The translations under genes and the position numbers were made by a program. 64,000 bases of DNA from NCBI GenBank assembly GCA_951812505.1, contig CATOSI010000003.1, positions 992,001-1,056,000 of the forward strand. Direction: 5' to 3'. The stretch comes from an uncultured Dehalococcoidia bacterium. Lineage in GTDB: Bacteria; Chloroflexota; Dehalococcoidia; Lucifugimonadales; UBA1123. The notes below the pieces were generated by a model. It made no database searches and had not been told where the DNA came from. It worked only from the letters and a program-made list of their open reading frames with translations. Shown here piece by piece: positions 54,463 through 63,353 of this stretch. Every line of letters starts with the position of its first letter. The first letter of the stretch is position 1.

Positions 54463-56955
54463 CTATCCGGCTCGCGGCCTGAACCGCTTCAGCCGTAGCG
54501 AATTGCTGATCACCGAGACCGAGCTGAACGCCATTGCGCCAGCAGCGAGTACCGGATTCAGGAAGCCGTGTTCGCCGAGTATTGGCCTGAGAGCTTCCGG
54601 CGTTCCACCCGAGGCAAACAGCGGGTACAGGATTCCAGCCGCTATCGGAATCAGGGCGACGTTGTAGGCAAACGCCCAGAACAGGTTCTGCCGGATAACC
54701 CTCATTGTGGATCGGCTTAGAGATATGAGGGTCGAGACGCCTCGCAGATCTCCCCCCACCAGCGTCACATCCGCCGCTTCGATCGAGACATCCGAGCCTG
54801 TACCGATGGCGACACCCACATCCGCCTGCGCGAGCGCGGGTGCGTCGTTGACGCCGTCGCCGACCATGGCCACGCTCTTGCCTTCCTCCTGGATTGTCCG
54901 AATCACGTCGGCCTTGTCCCCCGGGAGCACCTCCGAAACGACTCTCTCGATTCCCACTTCGTCCGCTATTGCTCGTGCAGTACGCTCGTTGTCCCCGGTC
55001 AGCATCACCACTTCCATGCCCTGTTCCCTCAGGGTCCTCACCACTTCCGCCGACTCGGATTTCACGCCGTCCGCGACCGCCAGGATTCCAAGCGCCTCGC
55101 CGTCAACCGCTACGAACATTGGCGTCCTGCCGCGCTCCGAGAGACTCTTCGCTTCCGCCTCCATGCCCTTCAGGCGGACTCCTTCCCTGCGCATCATCCT
55201 CAGGTTGCCGATGACCATGTTCTTCCCATTGACGCGAGCCCTTATCCCCGAACCCGGTGTGGCGTCGAAATCAGTTGCTTCACCGAGCGCGAGTCCTGAT
55301 TCGACGGCCGACTCCACTACCGCCATGCCGAGAGGATGCTCCGACCGCCGTTCGGCGGCCGCGGCCAGCGAGAGCATCTCCAGCGGCGCGTTTTCATTAT
55401 CACCGTCCGGCGTGTAGATGTCCGTCACTTCATGCTGTGCCCTGGTGAGGGTGCCCGTCTTGTCCAGAACTACAACGTCAACCTTGTGCGCCGTCTCCAG
55501 CGCCTGCGCTCCGCGTATCAGCACTCCGTACTCCGCGCCCTTTCCGATGCCAACTATGATTGCGGCGGGCGTCGCCAGACCCATCGCGCACGGGCAGGCG
55601 ATGATGAGCACCGCGACCGCCGTCAGTATCGCGGTCACGTACGAGGGCTCTGGGCCGAACAAGAGCCAGACCACGAACACGAGCGCGGCAAAGCCGATCA
55701 CCGCCGGTACGAAGTACGCCGACACCAGGTCCGCCATCCTCTGGATCGGGGCCTTCGATCCCTGGGCCTCCTCGACCAGCCGCACGATGTTCGACAGCAT
55801 CGTGTCGCGCCCGACGCGCGTCGCCCCGAACGTGAAACTTCCGCTGCCGTTCAGAGTGCCGCCGTACACCTCGCTGCCGGGACGCTTGTCAACGGGAACG
55901 CTCTCCCCGGTCAGCATGGACTCGTCCAGGGAAGATGCGCCGTCCTTGACGACTCCGTCAACCGGGACCTTCTCACCCGGCCTGACGACCACGATGTCGC
56001 CGACGACTATATCCTCGAGCGGGATGTCAACGTCATTGCCGTCCCGGACCACCCTTGCGGTGCTGGGCTGCAGACTCATGAGCGCCCTGATGGCGTTGGA
56101 TGCGCGACTCTTTGCCCTGGCTTCGAGGAACTTGCCCAGAAGCACGAGGCCTATGATCGCCGATGAAGTATCGAAGTAGGTGTCCGTCGCTCGCCCCTCG
56201 AAGAACGCGGTGTCGCCGAAGACCGTAACCACCAGACTGTACAGGTACGCTGTCGAGGTACCGACGGCGATCAGCGTGTTCATATTGGACGTTAAGTGGC
56301 GTGCCGCGCTCCATGCGGAGGTGTAGAAGCCTCGCGCTGCCCAGAACTGAACAGGAGTCGCCAGGGCGAGCAGCAGGAAGTCCATCCTGAACGGGATTAG
56401 ATCTCCTGCGCTCGGAATCGCCATCAATGCCATGATCAGGGCGGCCACTGCCACGCTAAAGATCATCCGATTCCTGAGCGTCCGGACGTCCCTGGGCGTT
56501 GCGGCGTCGTCATTCGGGTCGCCGACAACCGCCGCCACGGAGTAGCCCGCGTCCTCGACGGAGTGCCGGAGCTCGGATATGCCTGTTATGCCGGGCACGT
56601 ATTCGACGGCGGCGCGTTCAGTAGCAAGGTTCACCTGCGCCGACATCACCCCGTCCGCGCCTTCCAGGGCGTGCTCGACGTGCATGACGCAGGCGGCGCA
56701 GGTCATGCCGCCTATCGCCAGGGTCGTCTTGTGGGTACCGATGCCGTAGCCCGCGTCCTCGACCGCGCCGGTCAGTGTGGACAGGGCAACGGCGTCGGAG
56801 CGCAGTTCCAGCGACGCCTTTTCGGTCGCAAGATTGACCGACACACTCTCCACGCCGCTGACTTCTTCCAGCGCATCGGATACGTGGGAGACGCAGGCGG
56901 CGCAGGTCATCCCCGTTATTGGGAGAGTTATTTGAGAGTTGGGCGGCACGACCAT
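54463..56955 (-). CDS. copA: Cu+-exporting P-type ATPase with two HMA domains
   Basis: An 830-residue P1B-ATPase. Two N-terminal metal-binding HMA domains each have GMTCAAC (Cys18/21 and Cys86/89). Eight membrane helices are expected. The ion-site motif is [13 protein letters not shown], phosphorylation site DKTGTLT, then TGDNERTA and [16 protein letters not shown]. This pattern (CPC plus HMA) is specific for monovalent copper export. Full length. Convergent with the SLC13 gene. Adjacent YHS and cytochrome genes may also be copper-linked. Confidence 0.93.
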   Translation of the reverse strand: MVVPPNSQITLPITGMTCAACVSHVSDALEEVSGVESVSVNLATEKASLELRSDAVALSTLTGAVEDAGYGIGTHKTTLAIGGMTCAACVMHVEHALEGADGVMSAQVNLATERAAVEYVPGITGISELRHSVEDAGYSVAAVVGDPNDDAATPRDVRTLRNRMIFSVAVAALIMALMAIPSAGDLIPFRMDFLLLALATPVQFWAARGFYTSAWSAARHLTSNMNTLIAVGTSTAYLYSLVVTVFGDTAFFEGRATDTYFDTSSAIIGLVLLGKFLEARAKSRASNAIRALMSLQPSTARVVRDGNDVDIPLEDIVVGDIVVVRPGEKVPVDGVVKDGASSLDESMLTGESVPVDKRPGSEVYGGTLNGSGSFTFGATRVGRDTMLSNIVRLVEEAQGSKAPIQRMADLVSAYFVPAVIGFAALVFVVWLLFGPEPSYVTAILTAVAVLIIACPCAMGLATPAAIIVGIGKGAEYGVLIRGAQALETAHKVDVVVLDKTGTLTRAQHEVTDIYTPDGDNENAPLEMLSLAAAAERRSEHPLGMAVVESAVESGLALGEATDFDATPGSGIRARVNGKNMVIGNLRMMRREGVRLKGMEAEAKSLSERGRTPMFVAVDGEALGILAVADGVKSESAEVVRTLREQGMEVVMLTGDNERTARAIADEVGIERVVSEVLPGDKADVIRTIQEEGKSVAMVGDGVNDAPALAQADVGVAIGTGSDVSIEAADVTLVGGDLRGVSTLISLSRSTMRVIRQNLFWAFAYNVALIPIAAGILYPLFASGGTPEALRPILGEHGFLNPVLAAGAMAFSSVSVISNSLRLKRFRPRAG

Positions 56956-57085
56956 TCAGCATCCCGGACGGTTCAATGTGTGTACATTTGAATATACCAC
57001 ACAGCGGGGTTGGGGAATGCGCTTTCTGCCAAATGAGGCAGGGCCTTTCGATTATTGTATTGCCGGAGATCTTACAGCTATCCGT

Positions 57086-57110
57086 CATTCCCGTGAAAAC
57101 GGGAATCCAG
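57086..57110. repeat. Dispersed ATTCCCG-hairpin repeat
   Basis: ATTCCCGT (57087-57094), loop GAAA, ACGGGAAT (57099-57106), then CCAG. A perfect 8-bp stem with a GAAA tetraloop. This kind of CATTCCCGTG-AAA-CGGGAATCCAG repeat is widely scattered in many genomes. A degenerate relative lies at about 62459-62505. It is at the 3' side of lexA and could serve as a terminator. Confidence 0.65.
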
Positions 57111-57220
57111 TAAGCGCCGTGCTGTCGAGCCTGGATAACCGAAAGACGCTGTCCGAACAGAGGGACGGGACCGGGCGGTTACCCGGCCCCGTGTACCACG
57201 AGGCTGTTGAGCTTCGGGCC

Positions 57221-57865
57221 CTAGAGGGACCTGATGACTCCCACGACCTTGCCGCGCACCGAAACGTCCTTCGCCGCGACCATGATCGGCTGCATCGTGG
57301 AGTTCTCGGGCTGGAGGCGGACCATGTCGCCCTCGATGTAGAAGCGCTTGAGTGTCGTCTCTTCGCTTCCGCCGAGCCATGCGGCGACCATTTCGCCGTC
57401 CCTGGCCTCGTTGGCGGGCTCGAGGATTACCAGGTCGCCGTCCGCGACGAGCGCGTCAATCATCGAAGTGCCCTTCACTCGCAGCGCAAATATGTTTTCC
57501 CGCTCGCCGATCAGGGAGGAGGGCAGGTCAACGGTGTCGTAGCTCTGCTCAGCGAAGGCGGGCGCGTCCGGGACGTGGAGCGGCTCGCCCGCGGCGATGC
57601 TGCCCATTACCGGGATGCTCTGAATGTCGCGCTTGGTGCCCTTGAGGCCCTCACCGATGAGTTCGATGCCTCGCGAGACTTCAGGCTCTCGCTTGAGATA
57701 CCCCATGTTCTGGAGCTTGTGCAGGTTGTAGTCCACGACGGAGGTCGAGCTGACGTTGCAGCCGGTCTGAATGTCGCGGACGGTGGGCGGGTAGTGGCGT
57801 TCTTCCATGAATTCCTTGATGAACTCGAGGATATTTTCCTGGCGGGCCGATAGTTTCGCTGTCAT
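57221..57865 (-). CDS. lexA: LexA SOS repressor
   Basis: A 214-residue LexA. N-terminal winged helix: LSARQENILEFIKEFMEERH, PPTVRDIQTGCNVSSTSVVD. The autocleavage site is Ala-Gly in GSIAAGEPLHV. Catalytic Ser is in VKGTSMIDALVADGD and Lys in ETTLKRFYIEGD. So self-cleavage is intact. The Met at 57865 is chosen because it follows GGAGAAGGAAT and gives the normal N-terminus; a longer frame starts at 57925. It represses SOS genes and probably its own promoter. Confidence 0.93.
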   Translation of the reverse strand: MTAKLSARQENILEFIKEFMEERHYPPTVRDIQTGCNVSSTSVVDYNLHKLQNMGYLKREPEVSRGIELIGEGLKGTKRDIQSIPVMGSIAAGEPLHVPDAPAFAEQSYDTVDLPSSLIGERENIFALRVKGTSMIDALVADGDLVILEPANEARDGEMVAAWLGGSEETTLKRFYIEGDMVRLQPENSTMQPIMVAAKDVSVRGKVVGVIRSL

Positions 57866-57878
57866 ATTCCTTCTCCAA

Positions 57879-57892
57879 AGTACTAATGTTCT
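57879..57892 (-). promoter_or_regulatory. Possible LexA operator upstream of lexA
   Basis: On the minus strand AGAACATTAGTACT forms an imperfect palindrome 14 bp upstream of the lexA start codon. It resembles the GAAC-N4-GTTC class of SOS boxes in one half only. Position fits autoregulation; the motif match is moderate. Confidence 0.4.
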
Positions 57893-58028
57893 CTGAAAGA
57901 TAACAGACCATTTGTACGCTGTCAAGTCACCTGCGGCGAAATTCAGGAATCTGGCGATCCGGCGCCGTACAAGCCCTGTAGTGCATCGGACGAATTTGCG
58001 GAGTCATATATCTTGATTTATATACCTT

Positions 58029-58112
58029 CCGGTGGATGCTGGTGAGTCTGCTGGTGACCTTCTGGCGTCTGCAGGTGGGGTCTGTAACCTGTATTGGCCT
58101 GTGTTTCACCTG
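58029..58112. repeat. Phased 10-12 bp repeat array B, inverted arms
   Basis: The left arm has CCGGTGG, CTGGTGA, CTGGTGA, CTGGCGT and CAGGTGG starting at 58029, 58039, 58051, 58062 and 58072. The right arm has the reverse form (TAACCTG, TGGCCTG, TCACCTG) starting at 58085, 58095 and 58106. It is in the gap between lexA (leftward) and rightward genes. An AT-rich TTATATAATTTCG, a candidate -10, lies ~45 bp to the right. No gene is supported in 57926-58455 otherwise. Confidence 0.7.
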
Positions 58113-58258
58113 CATTAGCTTTGGAGCGGTTTTTCATGCGCCCCCTGTTTTTCGTTATATAATTTCGCATTTATGTATATTAGCGCTCAGAGTTAGTTTG
58201 TATGTTCGTATTATAGCGCAAAGGGCAGGGGAATGTGTAGTGCAGGTGGAACCTGATT

Positions 58259-58378
58259 GAGATACTTTCAAAAGTCCCCTCTCCCTCAGGGGGAGGGCTA
58301 GGGTGAGGGTGATCAGCTTGGGAGTCTGCAACTTCACAACAGTGGGCAGATGCCCAAAGAGTCTTTTGAAATCGTCTC
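58259..58378. mobile_element. MITE-like element with 10-bp target duplication
   Basis: A 120-bp unit. It begins GAGATACTTTCAAAAG and ends with CTTTTGAAATCGTCTC, a 13-of-16 inverted match. It carries the GC-rich CCCCTCTCCCTC/GGGCTAGGGTGAGGGTG core. The flanks are the direct repeat GAACCTGATT (58249-58258 and 58379-58388), best read as a target-site duplication. No transposase is inside. Confidence 0.6.
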
Positions 58379-58455
58379 GAACCTGATTGGAGCTTGGCGT
58401 CTATTATGGTTATGATATGGCGCAGACGATTCGCAATGAAACTAAGGAGCGAACA

Positions 58456-58890
58456 ATGGCCGAATATATACCTTCACCAACAGACTGGGTGCGTGAGCAG
58501 GTCGAACTCTACGAGGGCAGCGGAGGCACGGATGGAACGACGCTGCGCGAGACGGGGCTGCCCGTCATAATCGTGACGAACCGGGGTAACAAGACCGGCG
58601 CGATCCGCAAGACGCCCCTGATGCGCGTGAAGGACGGCGACAACTACGTCCTGGTCGGATCGCGGGGCGGCGCGCCGAAGAACCCGGTGTGGGTGTACAA
58701 CCTGAGAGCAGACGCCAGCGTCGAGATCCGGGATGAGACCGACGTGTACTCCATGCGAGTCCGCGAGGTCGAGGACGACGACGAACGCGCCCGACTCTGG
58801 GACATCGCCGTCGCCGCCTTCGCGCCCTACGAGGAGTACCAGAACAAGACCGCCCGCAAGATCCCCGTATTCCTGGCAGAGCCGGCGTAG
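58456..58890 (+). CDS. F420-dependent nitroreductase/quinone reductase (DDN-like)
   Basis: A 144-residue deazaflavin-dependent nitroreductase-family protein. The motif VLVGSRGGAPKNPVWVYNLR is diagnostic of the DDN/Rv3547-type family, and TGLPVIIVTNRGNKTGAIRK leads in. These enzymes use reduced F420 to reduce quinones or nitro groups. It agrees with an F420-using host. AAGGAGCGAACA sits directly before the ATG at 58456; a longer frame would start at 58387. It is alone. Confidence 0.88.
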   Translation: MAEYIPSPTDWVREQVELYEGSGGTDGTTLRETGLPVIIVTNRGNKTGAIRKTPLMRVKDGDNYVLVGSRGGAPKNPVWVYNLRADASVEIRDETDVYSMRVREVEDDDERARLWDIAVAAFAPYEEYQNKTARKIPVFLAEPA

Positions 58891-58979
58891 ATTAGCGCGT
58901 ACTGAGCGGCGCGTTCGCGCTCATGGGCCTGCCTCTCTGGATACCGTCCGATACCGACGATGCAATCCGGCCTTTAGTC

Positions 58980-59095
58980 ACTATCTCAAAACCCAATCGG
59001 AAGGGATTTCACCCCCATCCTAACCTTCCCCCGTCAAGGGGGAAGGGACTTTGCCTACCCTTGTCGCTCGTTTCCGGCGATAGTTTTGAGATAGT
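58980..59095. mobile_element. Second MITE-like element, related core
   Basis: Perfect 13-bp inverted repeats ACTATCTCAAAAC (58980-58992) and GTTTTGAGATAGT (59083-59095) enclose a G/C-rich core (CCCCCATCCTAACCTTCCCC and AAGGGGGAAGGGACTTT). The core is related to that at 58274-58313 in reverse orientation. No target duplication is clear. The stretch from 58891 to 59325 has no gene. Confidence 0.55.
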
Positions 59096-59325
59096 TTCTT
59101 ATACGATTGATGCGGGTAGTTTCTTGACAAGATTAGCTTAGCGATGCAACCATAGTTACAGAGTCGGGCGGGATTCTTTGCAGGGGTCACATCTGACTCT
59201 TTGACTTTTATGAGTCCCCTGTGCCTAAGCGGTAAAGTCCGGGTCTGTCGAATCCGTCGTGACTTACGAAGTCGCGTGTCCTTTGCTCGATGATGCCGTA
59301 CCAGTGGCGAATTGCGTTTACTTAA

Positions 59326-59523
59326 ATGAAAGTCACCTACGACAGAAACGCCGACGCCATGTCAATCGTCCTCGCAGACGCGGCAGTGGAAGGAACCAGA
59401 TCCGTCGCTCCCGGCTTCTTTGCGGACTACGACGCCGACGGCAGGGTAATCGCGCTAGAAATCTTGAAGGCGAGTCAGAAGTACGACCTTAGCGATATTG
59501 ATATCCAGCCGTCCGATCCTTAA
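59326..59523 (+). CDS. DUF2283-family small protein
   Basis: A 65-residue DUF2283 protein: MKVTYDRNADAMSIVLADAA and a characteristic DYDADGRVIALEILKASQ. Function of the family is unknown. The last base of its stop is shared with the ATG of the next gene (TAATG), giving a coupled pair. Such small pairs are often toxin-antitoxin-like, but there is no direct evidence here. Confidence 0.85.
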   Translation: MKVTYDRNADAMSIVLADAAVEGTRSVAPGFFADYDADGRVIALEILKASQKYDLSDIDIQPSDP

Positions 59524-59729
59524 TGCCGCTGTCGGATGCGGGAAGGTTGTACGGGCTCCGTCCGACGACTCTGCGACACCAGATTGGCAGGGGTGTTCTG
59601 AAGGGCAAGAAGTTCGGACGCAACGGGATGGTTCGCAATGACCACATGGCTACTTATGTCCGGGAGCGAAATCGGAAAGCAGGGAGGTCCGGGATGCAAC
59701 GGCATAGCCAATATAGTCGGAAGACGTAG
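59523..59729 (+). CDS. Small helix-turn-helix (excisionase-like) protein
   Basis: A 68-residue basic protein with MPLSDAGRLYGLRPTTLRHQ and IGRGVLKGKKFGRNGMVRND, an excisionase/MerR-type HTH pattern (LSDAGRLYGLRPTTLRHQI followed by a wing-like GKKFGRNG). It is expected to bind DNA, possibly the promoter of its own coupled pair with the DUF2283 gene. Confidence 0.75.
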   Translation: MPLSDAGRLYGLRPTTLRHQIGRGVLKGKKFGRNGMVRNDHMATYVRERNRKAGRSGMQRHSQYSRKT

Positions 59730-59787
59730 GACAGCGTTGGTAAAATCAGATGATTAGTATCACTGCCTGAGTGGTAGGCAATGAGGG

Positions 59788-60270
59788 TTGATGCGACTGT
59801 TCCTAAAAGACTCCGCCCTGGAAACCTTGGACTTGGAATTGCGAGTGACGGGCCATGTATTGATGGATACAGAGATCCAGGGCGCTATGAATGAATGCCG
59901 CGCCTTCCGACGACTATCCCATAGCGCACAGTCCAAATTGCCCAGGAATACGATCATCCGAACCGGTTCTCTAGTATTTCAAATAGGTGAGGCCGCTGTC
60001 ATAATGGACCAACAGTGGGTAGTTTCAATTCATGCCGACAGGATAGACCAATGCGTCGCGGCTATGGCAGCCCTTCTGAATGCGATGACAGATGATCTTG
60101 ACCTTAGAGTTTCCATCGAGATGATCGAGAGAGTGAACAAAGATGGCCTGCCGCTGGATCAAGCACTGGAGCGTGAGGGCAAGAAGGACCGCCTGGACGG
60201 TTATATCGGTATTGGGGTGGGTATAGTTGGAGGAGGGATTATCGCGCTGGCAATCGGATGGTTTTTCTAG
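59788..60270 (+). CDS. Hypothetical protein with C-terminal membrane anchor
   Basis: A 160-residue protein of unrecognised family. The N-terminal ~135 residues are soluble and mixed alpha/beta (FLKDSALETLDLELRVTG; VVSIHADRIDQCVAAMAALL). A single helix, GIGVGIVGGGIIALAIGWFF, terminates it, making a C-tail-anchored topology likely. It precedes the PD-(D/E)XK-like gene by 16 bp, so the two may be co-expressed. Confidence 0.55.
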   Translation: MMRLFLKDSALETLDLELRVTGHVLMDTEIQGAMNECRAFRRLSHSAQSKLPRNTIIRTGSLVFQIGEAAVIMDQQWVVSIHADRIDQCVAAMAALLNAMTDDLDLRVSIEMIERVNKDGLPLDQALEREGKKDRLDGYIGIGVGIVGGGIIALAIGWFF

Positions 60271-60286
60271 GGGGAGGCATTTCGCC

Positions 60287-60688
60287 ATGGCAAAGATGTT
60301 GGAAGTCGAATTCACCCCTCTCGTCGTGGAGGGACTCAGAGAGTTGGGGTACAAGGCCACACAGGAACCTACCAGAATCCCCAATCGCAGTACGTGGCAG
60401 GACAACCTATCCAATCTGGTCGGGGGACCTCGATACAGGCCGGACATATTGGTCGAGAACGGGGACAAGTTCGCGCTTGTGGAGATAAAGACCAAACCCG
60501 TGCTGACTGGAAGTGTTATTCAGGCTCAGCGATATGCCGAGCATTTTGACACAAAGGTCGTCCTGTGTGTTCCTGACGACGTATTCCCACATACTCCTGA
60601 GAGTGTGAGAGATTTCGCTCAGGACAATGACATTCGGCTCTGCTCTCAGTCCGAGGTCGGGGCTGTTCTAAGCGAAATCCTCGACTGA
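60287..60688 (+). CDS. PD-(D/E)XK nuclease-like small protein
   Basis: A 133-residue protein. RPDILVENGDKFALVEIKTK has the pattern Asp...ExK of the PD-(D/E)XK nuclease fold. Earlier LRELGYKATQEPTRI and later AQRYAEHFDTKVVLCVPDDV fit the alpha-beta core. Because catalytic residues D, E and K seem present, nuclease activity is possible; many relatives are accessory proteins. The ATG at 60287 follows GGGGGAGGC; a longer frame begins at 60227. Coupled with the tail-anchored protein upstream. Confidence 0.65.
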   Translation: MAKMLEVEFTPLVVEGLRELGYKATQEPTRIPNRSTWQDNLSNLVGGPRYRPDILVENGDKFALVEIKTKPVLTGSVIQAQRYAEHFDTKVVLCVPDDVFPHTPESVRDFAQDNDIRLCSQSEVGAVLSEILD

Positions 60689-60829
60689 ATGGGAAAGTGC
60701 ACTCACCCTCCGTGGTGCCGTCTGAGTATTGACAAACAGGCAGAAGACACGGCTTTTCTCACCTCAGAGCGAATGTGCTATAATTCACTCATAATCATCA
60801 AGAGCACGACAGAATACTTATTGTCATCA

Positions 60830-61264
60830 ATGTCTTTCCCAAGACTATTATCCAAAGTAGTCGTATTAGCAACTCTGGCGATTATCGGCGTCTTCTCATT
60901 GATCATTTCAACGCTTTACTCTACGGTCGGCATCAATTCAATGCCAATATTGATCGAGATGTGGTACGCGTGCGCGATTGCATTGATTCCTATAATTGCC
61001 CTGCTGGTAGCAGTCTGGCTAATTTTCCTAATCGCGTACGCGCCTGTAGCTTGTGCGGCATCAGTCAAGCGTTTGAATACACCCCGCAAGAAGACGCTTG
61101 CAGAAGTGATTGTTGCCGCATGGTGCTATCTAATTCTAGCAAGATGTATCCATTTCTTGCTTGCTCCTATCCTAACTGAAAGGCTACGCACTCTCACCCA
61201 TCGAGGACTACCCAGTCACCTAGCCCTAGGATGGCACGCGGGTATGCACTCGCATCTAGCATAG
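60830..61264 (+). CDS. Hypothetical membrane protein
   Basis: A 144-residue frame beginning MSFPRLLSKVVVLATLAIIG at 60830; the open frame extends upstream to 60689. Three hydrophobic helices are seen (about 10-32, 45-75 and 98-118). No family match or clear ribosome-binding site. Coding status is moderate only. Confidence 0.4.
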   Translation: MSFPRLLSKVVVLATLAIIGVFSLIISTLYSTVGINSMPILIEMWYACAIALIPIIALLVAVWLIFLIAYAPVACAASVKRLNTPRKKTLAEVIVAAWCYLILARCIHFLLAPILTERLRTLTHRGLPSHLALGWHAGMHSHLA

Positions 61265-61322
61265 ACTGTCTGTCACCTCTACTCCTACTCAAATTCATAG
61301 CAGAAATCATGGAGAGAGAAAT

Positions 61323-61499
61323 ATGACGGACCAGATTTTACGCATTCTCTTGATTGCGTTCGCAGTCTCATTTGGAATCCTAGCGTTTGATACTAGCGGC
61401 CTGTGGATTGCACCTCAGTTCCTGGTAATCTTATCAGTGCCAGTTTGCGGATTGTCGCTCGTTGGCTACCTTCTTTTTGAGATAGCGTCAAAGAAATAA
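61323..61499 (+). CDS. 58-residue membrane peptide
   Basis: A short gene: MTDQILRILLIAFAVSFGIL at the N-terminus, a second hydrophobic helix (FLVILSVPVCGLSLVGYLL) and a FEIASKK terminus. Two membrane helices are likely. A good GGAGAGAGAAAT ribosome-binding sequence is directly upstream, and a terminator follows 28 bp after the stop. No function is recognised. Confidence 0.55.
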   Translation: MTDQILRILLIAFAVSFGILAFDTSGLWIAPQFLVILSVPVCGLSLVGYLLFEIASKK

Positions 61500-61527
61500 C
61501 GACTTGACACAGCGAGAATCTCTCAGG

Positions 61528-61558
61528 GACGCGGTCTGTACGAACATCAGACCGCGTC
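61528..61558 (+). terminator. Intrinsic-terminator-like hairpin
   Basis: A perfect 11-bp stem GACGCGGTCTG (61528-61538) and CAGACCGCGTC (61548-61558) with a nine-base loop, followed by TCTTGTCTC. It lies just after the 58-residue membrane peptide gene and is a good transcription-stop candidate. Confidence 0.75.
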
Positions 61559-61594
61559 TCTTGTCTCTGATACTTGGTTGAAATTCATCATCTA

Positions 61595-62258
61595 TCACAC
61601 CACCAGCCCCGCCCCCCGTGGCCTCCGCTTCCCGCCGTGCACCAACGGCTCCACGCACCACTTCGCCGACAGCAGCCGCACCGCCTCATACGTCTCCCGA
61701 CCGAAGCCCAGCAGGTCGCACACCACTCCCTTGGAGCAGGGCGCGGTTCGGGTCTGCCCTGTCTATGCCGTCCTGCAGCGCGGTCGCGGCCCTGTCCACC
61801 GCCTCCTGCGGCACCGACACCAGCCGGACGAGGTCCGCGAGGTCGGTCACCGAGCCGTCCAGCCAGCCCGATTCGGGAAAGCGTTCCGGATCGCCGTCCG
61901 AGGTGGTGAATACGCAGTAGCGCAGGTCGGCGTCGGATATCGCGTCGGCAAGTTCGTCGGATTCGGCGATCGACTCCGGGTATCTGAGCGCGACGGCCGC
62001 CTCGATCTTGCGGCGTCCCGCGACGACCTCCAGCCCCAGCCGCTCTCTGGCTTCCGCCTCCACCGTGCGTGCGGGCTCGTACTCCGCCTCCACGACCACC
62101 GGCGCCCGGTCCGGCGCGGTGACGAGAATATCCGGCTGGAGTCCGGGCCTTTCGACTATGGCGCGCACGTTCTCAGAGCGCACGCTGCACCCGCCCATCA
62201 TCCCCTGCAGCAGTATGCCAAGCGCGTTATTCGCGCTCGGCTCCGTATGTCTCGGCAT
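61595..62258 (-). pseudogene. Relic of an N6-adenine-type DNA methylase/restriction gene
   Basis: From the ATG at 62258 the frame encodes the N-terminal part of a family I know as N-6 DNA methylases: QGMMGGCSVRSENVRAIVER, GLQPDILVTAPDRAPVVVEA and DLADLVRLVSVPQEAVDRAA. Near 61740 it leaves the frame after DRADPNRALLQGSG. A second frame encodes a probable C-terminal end, GVVCDLLGFGRETYEAVRLL followed by SAKWCVEPLVHGGKRRPRG, stopping at 61595. So the whole methylase core was deleted, leaving both ends. Confidence 0.65.
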
Positions 62259-62917
62259 ACTCTCTCTCAGCGGTGTACTCTAGTACCAAATCCATATGAA
62301 CTTGGCATACTCCAACCACAATTCGTCATTTGTATGTTGAAATCCCCTCTCCCTCGGGGTGAGGGTGAACTGCGATTCAGTCATCTGTGTGTTGAAAATC
62401 CCTCCCCCGTTGAGGGGGAAGGCTGGGATGGGGGTGATACCGCAACTACAATTCAGTCATCCCCGCGAAGCCTGTCCTCGTGGAGACGGGGAGCGGGAAT
62501 CCAGGCGTGGGGTGTGCTGTCATCCATCAGAAACACATGGAAGAGGTACTAGCCTGTCGCCACAACACCGAAACCCCCTCGTTTATCGCCGACCAGTAGA
62601 ATGGATTGTTCTCGCGCTTGATACTAGCCCACTGCGAGGAGGTCATCGTATCTCTTCCAGTAACTCAGCGCGCCCTGGAATGGCGCAATGTCTGCCTGAG
62701 ACCGCTGGGACTCTCTCTATGGCCCGTTTGCTTCGCTGCGCCATCAATCATACCACAGCCTGAAACGACTGACGCCCCAAAAATCCTGACCCAAACCCTT
62801 CACAACACATTCGTTCTGTGTTAAAATGCTCTCGCACAAACGGATGAAACAAACATAAATGGGAACTTATGATGATGGCTCAAATGGACCAAGAAAAAAT
62901 TTCCCTGTAGCTAAACT
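62259..62917. other. Repeat-rich intergenic region
   Basis: No supported gene. It holds two tandem GC-rich repeat units: CCCCTCTCCCTCGGGGTGAG near 62344 and CCCTCCCCCGTTGAGGGGG near 62400. Each is preceded by TGTRTGTTGAAA, showing a duplicated ~55-bp unit. A degenerate ATTC/GGGAATCCAG repeat follows at 62459-62505. A candidate promoter (GTGTTAAAATGC) lies near 62818-62829. Confidence 0.5.
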
Positions 62918-62991
62918 CTGGCGATCTCTGGTGAATCTCTGGCGTTCTAATCACCTGTTCGGTCACCAGTCACCCGCCAGTCGGTCACCAG
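62918..62991. repeat. Phased 10-12 bp repeat array C, inverted arms
   Basis: The left arm has CTGGCGA, CTGGTGA and CTGGCGT starting at 62918, 62928 and 62939. The right arm has TCACCTG, TCACCAG, CCGCCAG and TCACCAG starting at 62951, 62963, 62974 and 62985. Spacing is 10-12 bp. A TTATAA box follows at 62997 and the MNT gene begins at 63042. The cleanest of the three arrays; left and right arms are reverse complements of one consensus. Confidence 0.75.
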
Positions 62992-63041
62992 AGCAGTTAT
63001 AACCAACCGTTTATGCCAGCCTCCCCGAGGTCCAGAATACA

Positions 63042-63353
63042 GTGAGTCAGAACCACATGAACAGGGAGGCGGTCCTCAGCCAGATCGAGCGGCACGAGGC
63101 CGAACTCGCGCGCCGCTTCGGTGTCGCGTCTCTCACCCTGTTCGGCTCATTCGCTCGCGATCAGGCCACCGACCGGAGCGACGTTGACATACTCGTCAGC
63201 TTCGACGACGACCCCGACATGAGAAGCCTCTTCGGCGCCCAATCGTACCTGGAAGACGTTCTCGGTCGAACCGTGGACCTCGTCCGCTGGGACGACCTGC
63301 GCGAAGAGATACGCCCTCACCCTATGGAAGCCGTAAACCCGCGATTGGTATAA
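63042..63353 (+). CDS. MNT-type minimal nucleotidyltransferase (orphan)
   Basis: A 103-residue nucleotidyltransferase of the MntA/MNT family. Motif LTLFGSFARDQATDRSDVDI has the GS(x)9-10DxD active site. In HEPN-MNT systems the MNT protein neutralises a HEPN RNase, mostly by nucleotide addition. Here no HEPN gene follows; prfB begins 90 bp downstream. So it is an orphan or relic of a pair. Start GTG at 63042; Met6 (63057) is an alternative. Confidence 0.85.
   Translation: MSQNHMNREAVLSQIERHEAELARRFGVASLTLFGSFARDQATDRSDVDILVSFDDDPDMRSLFGAQSYLEDVLGRTVDLVRWDDLREEIRPHPMEAVNPRLV

Noticed and set aside
59220-59275. Possible tRNA-like segment (GCCTAAGCGGTAAAG...GTCGAATCC)
   Set aside because: Parts resemble D- and T-arm sequence, but no acceptor stem or anticodon arm can be paired.
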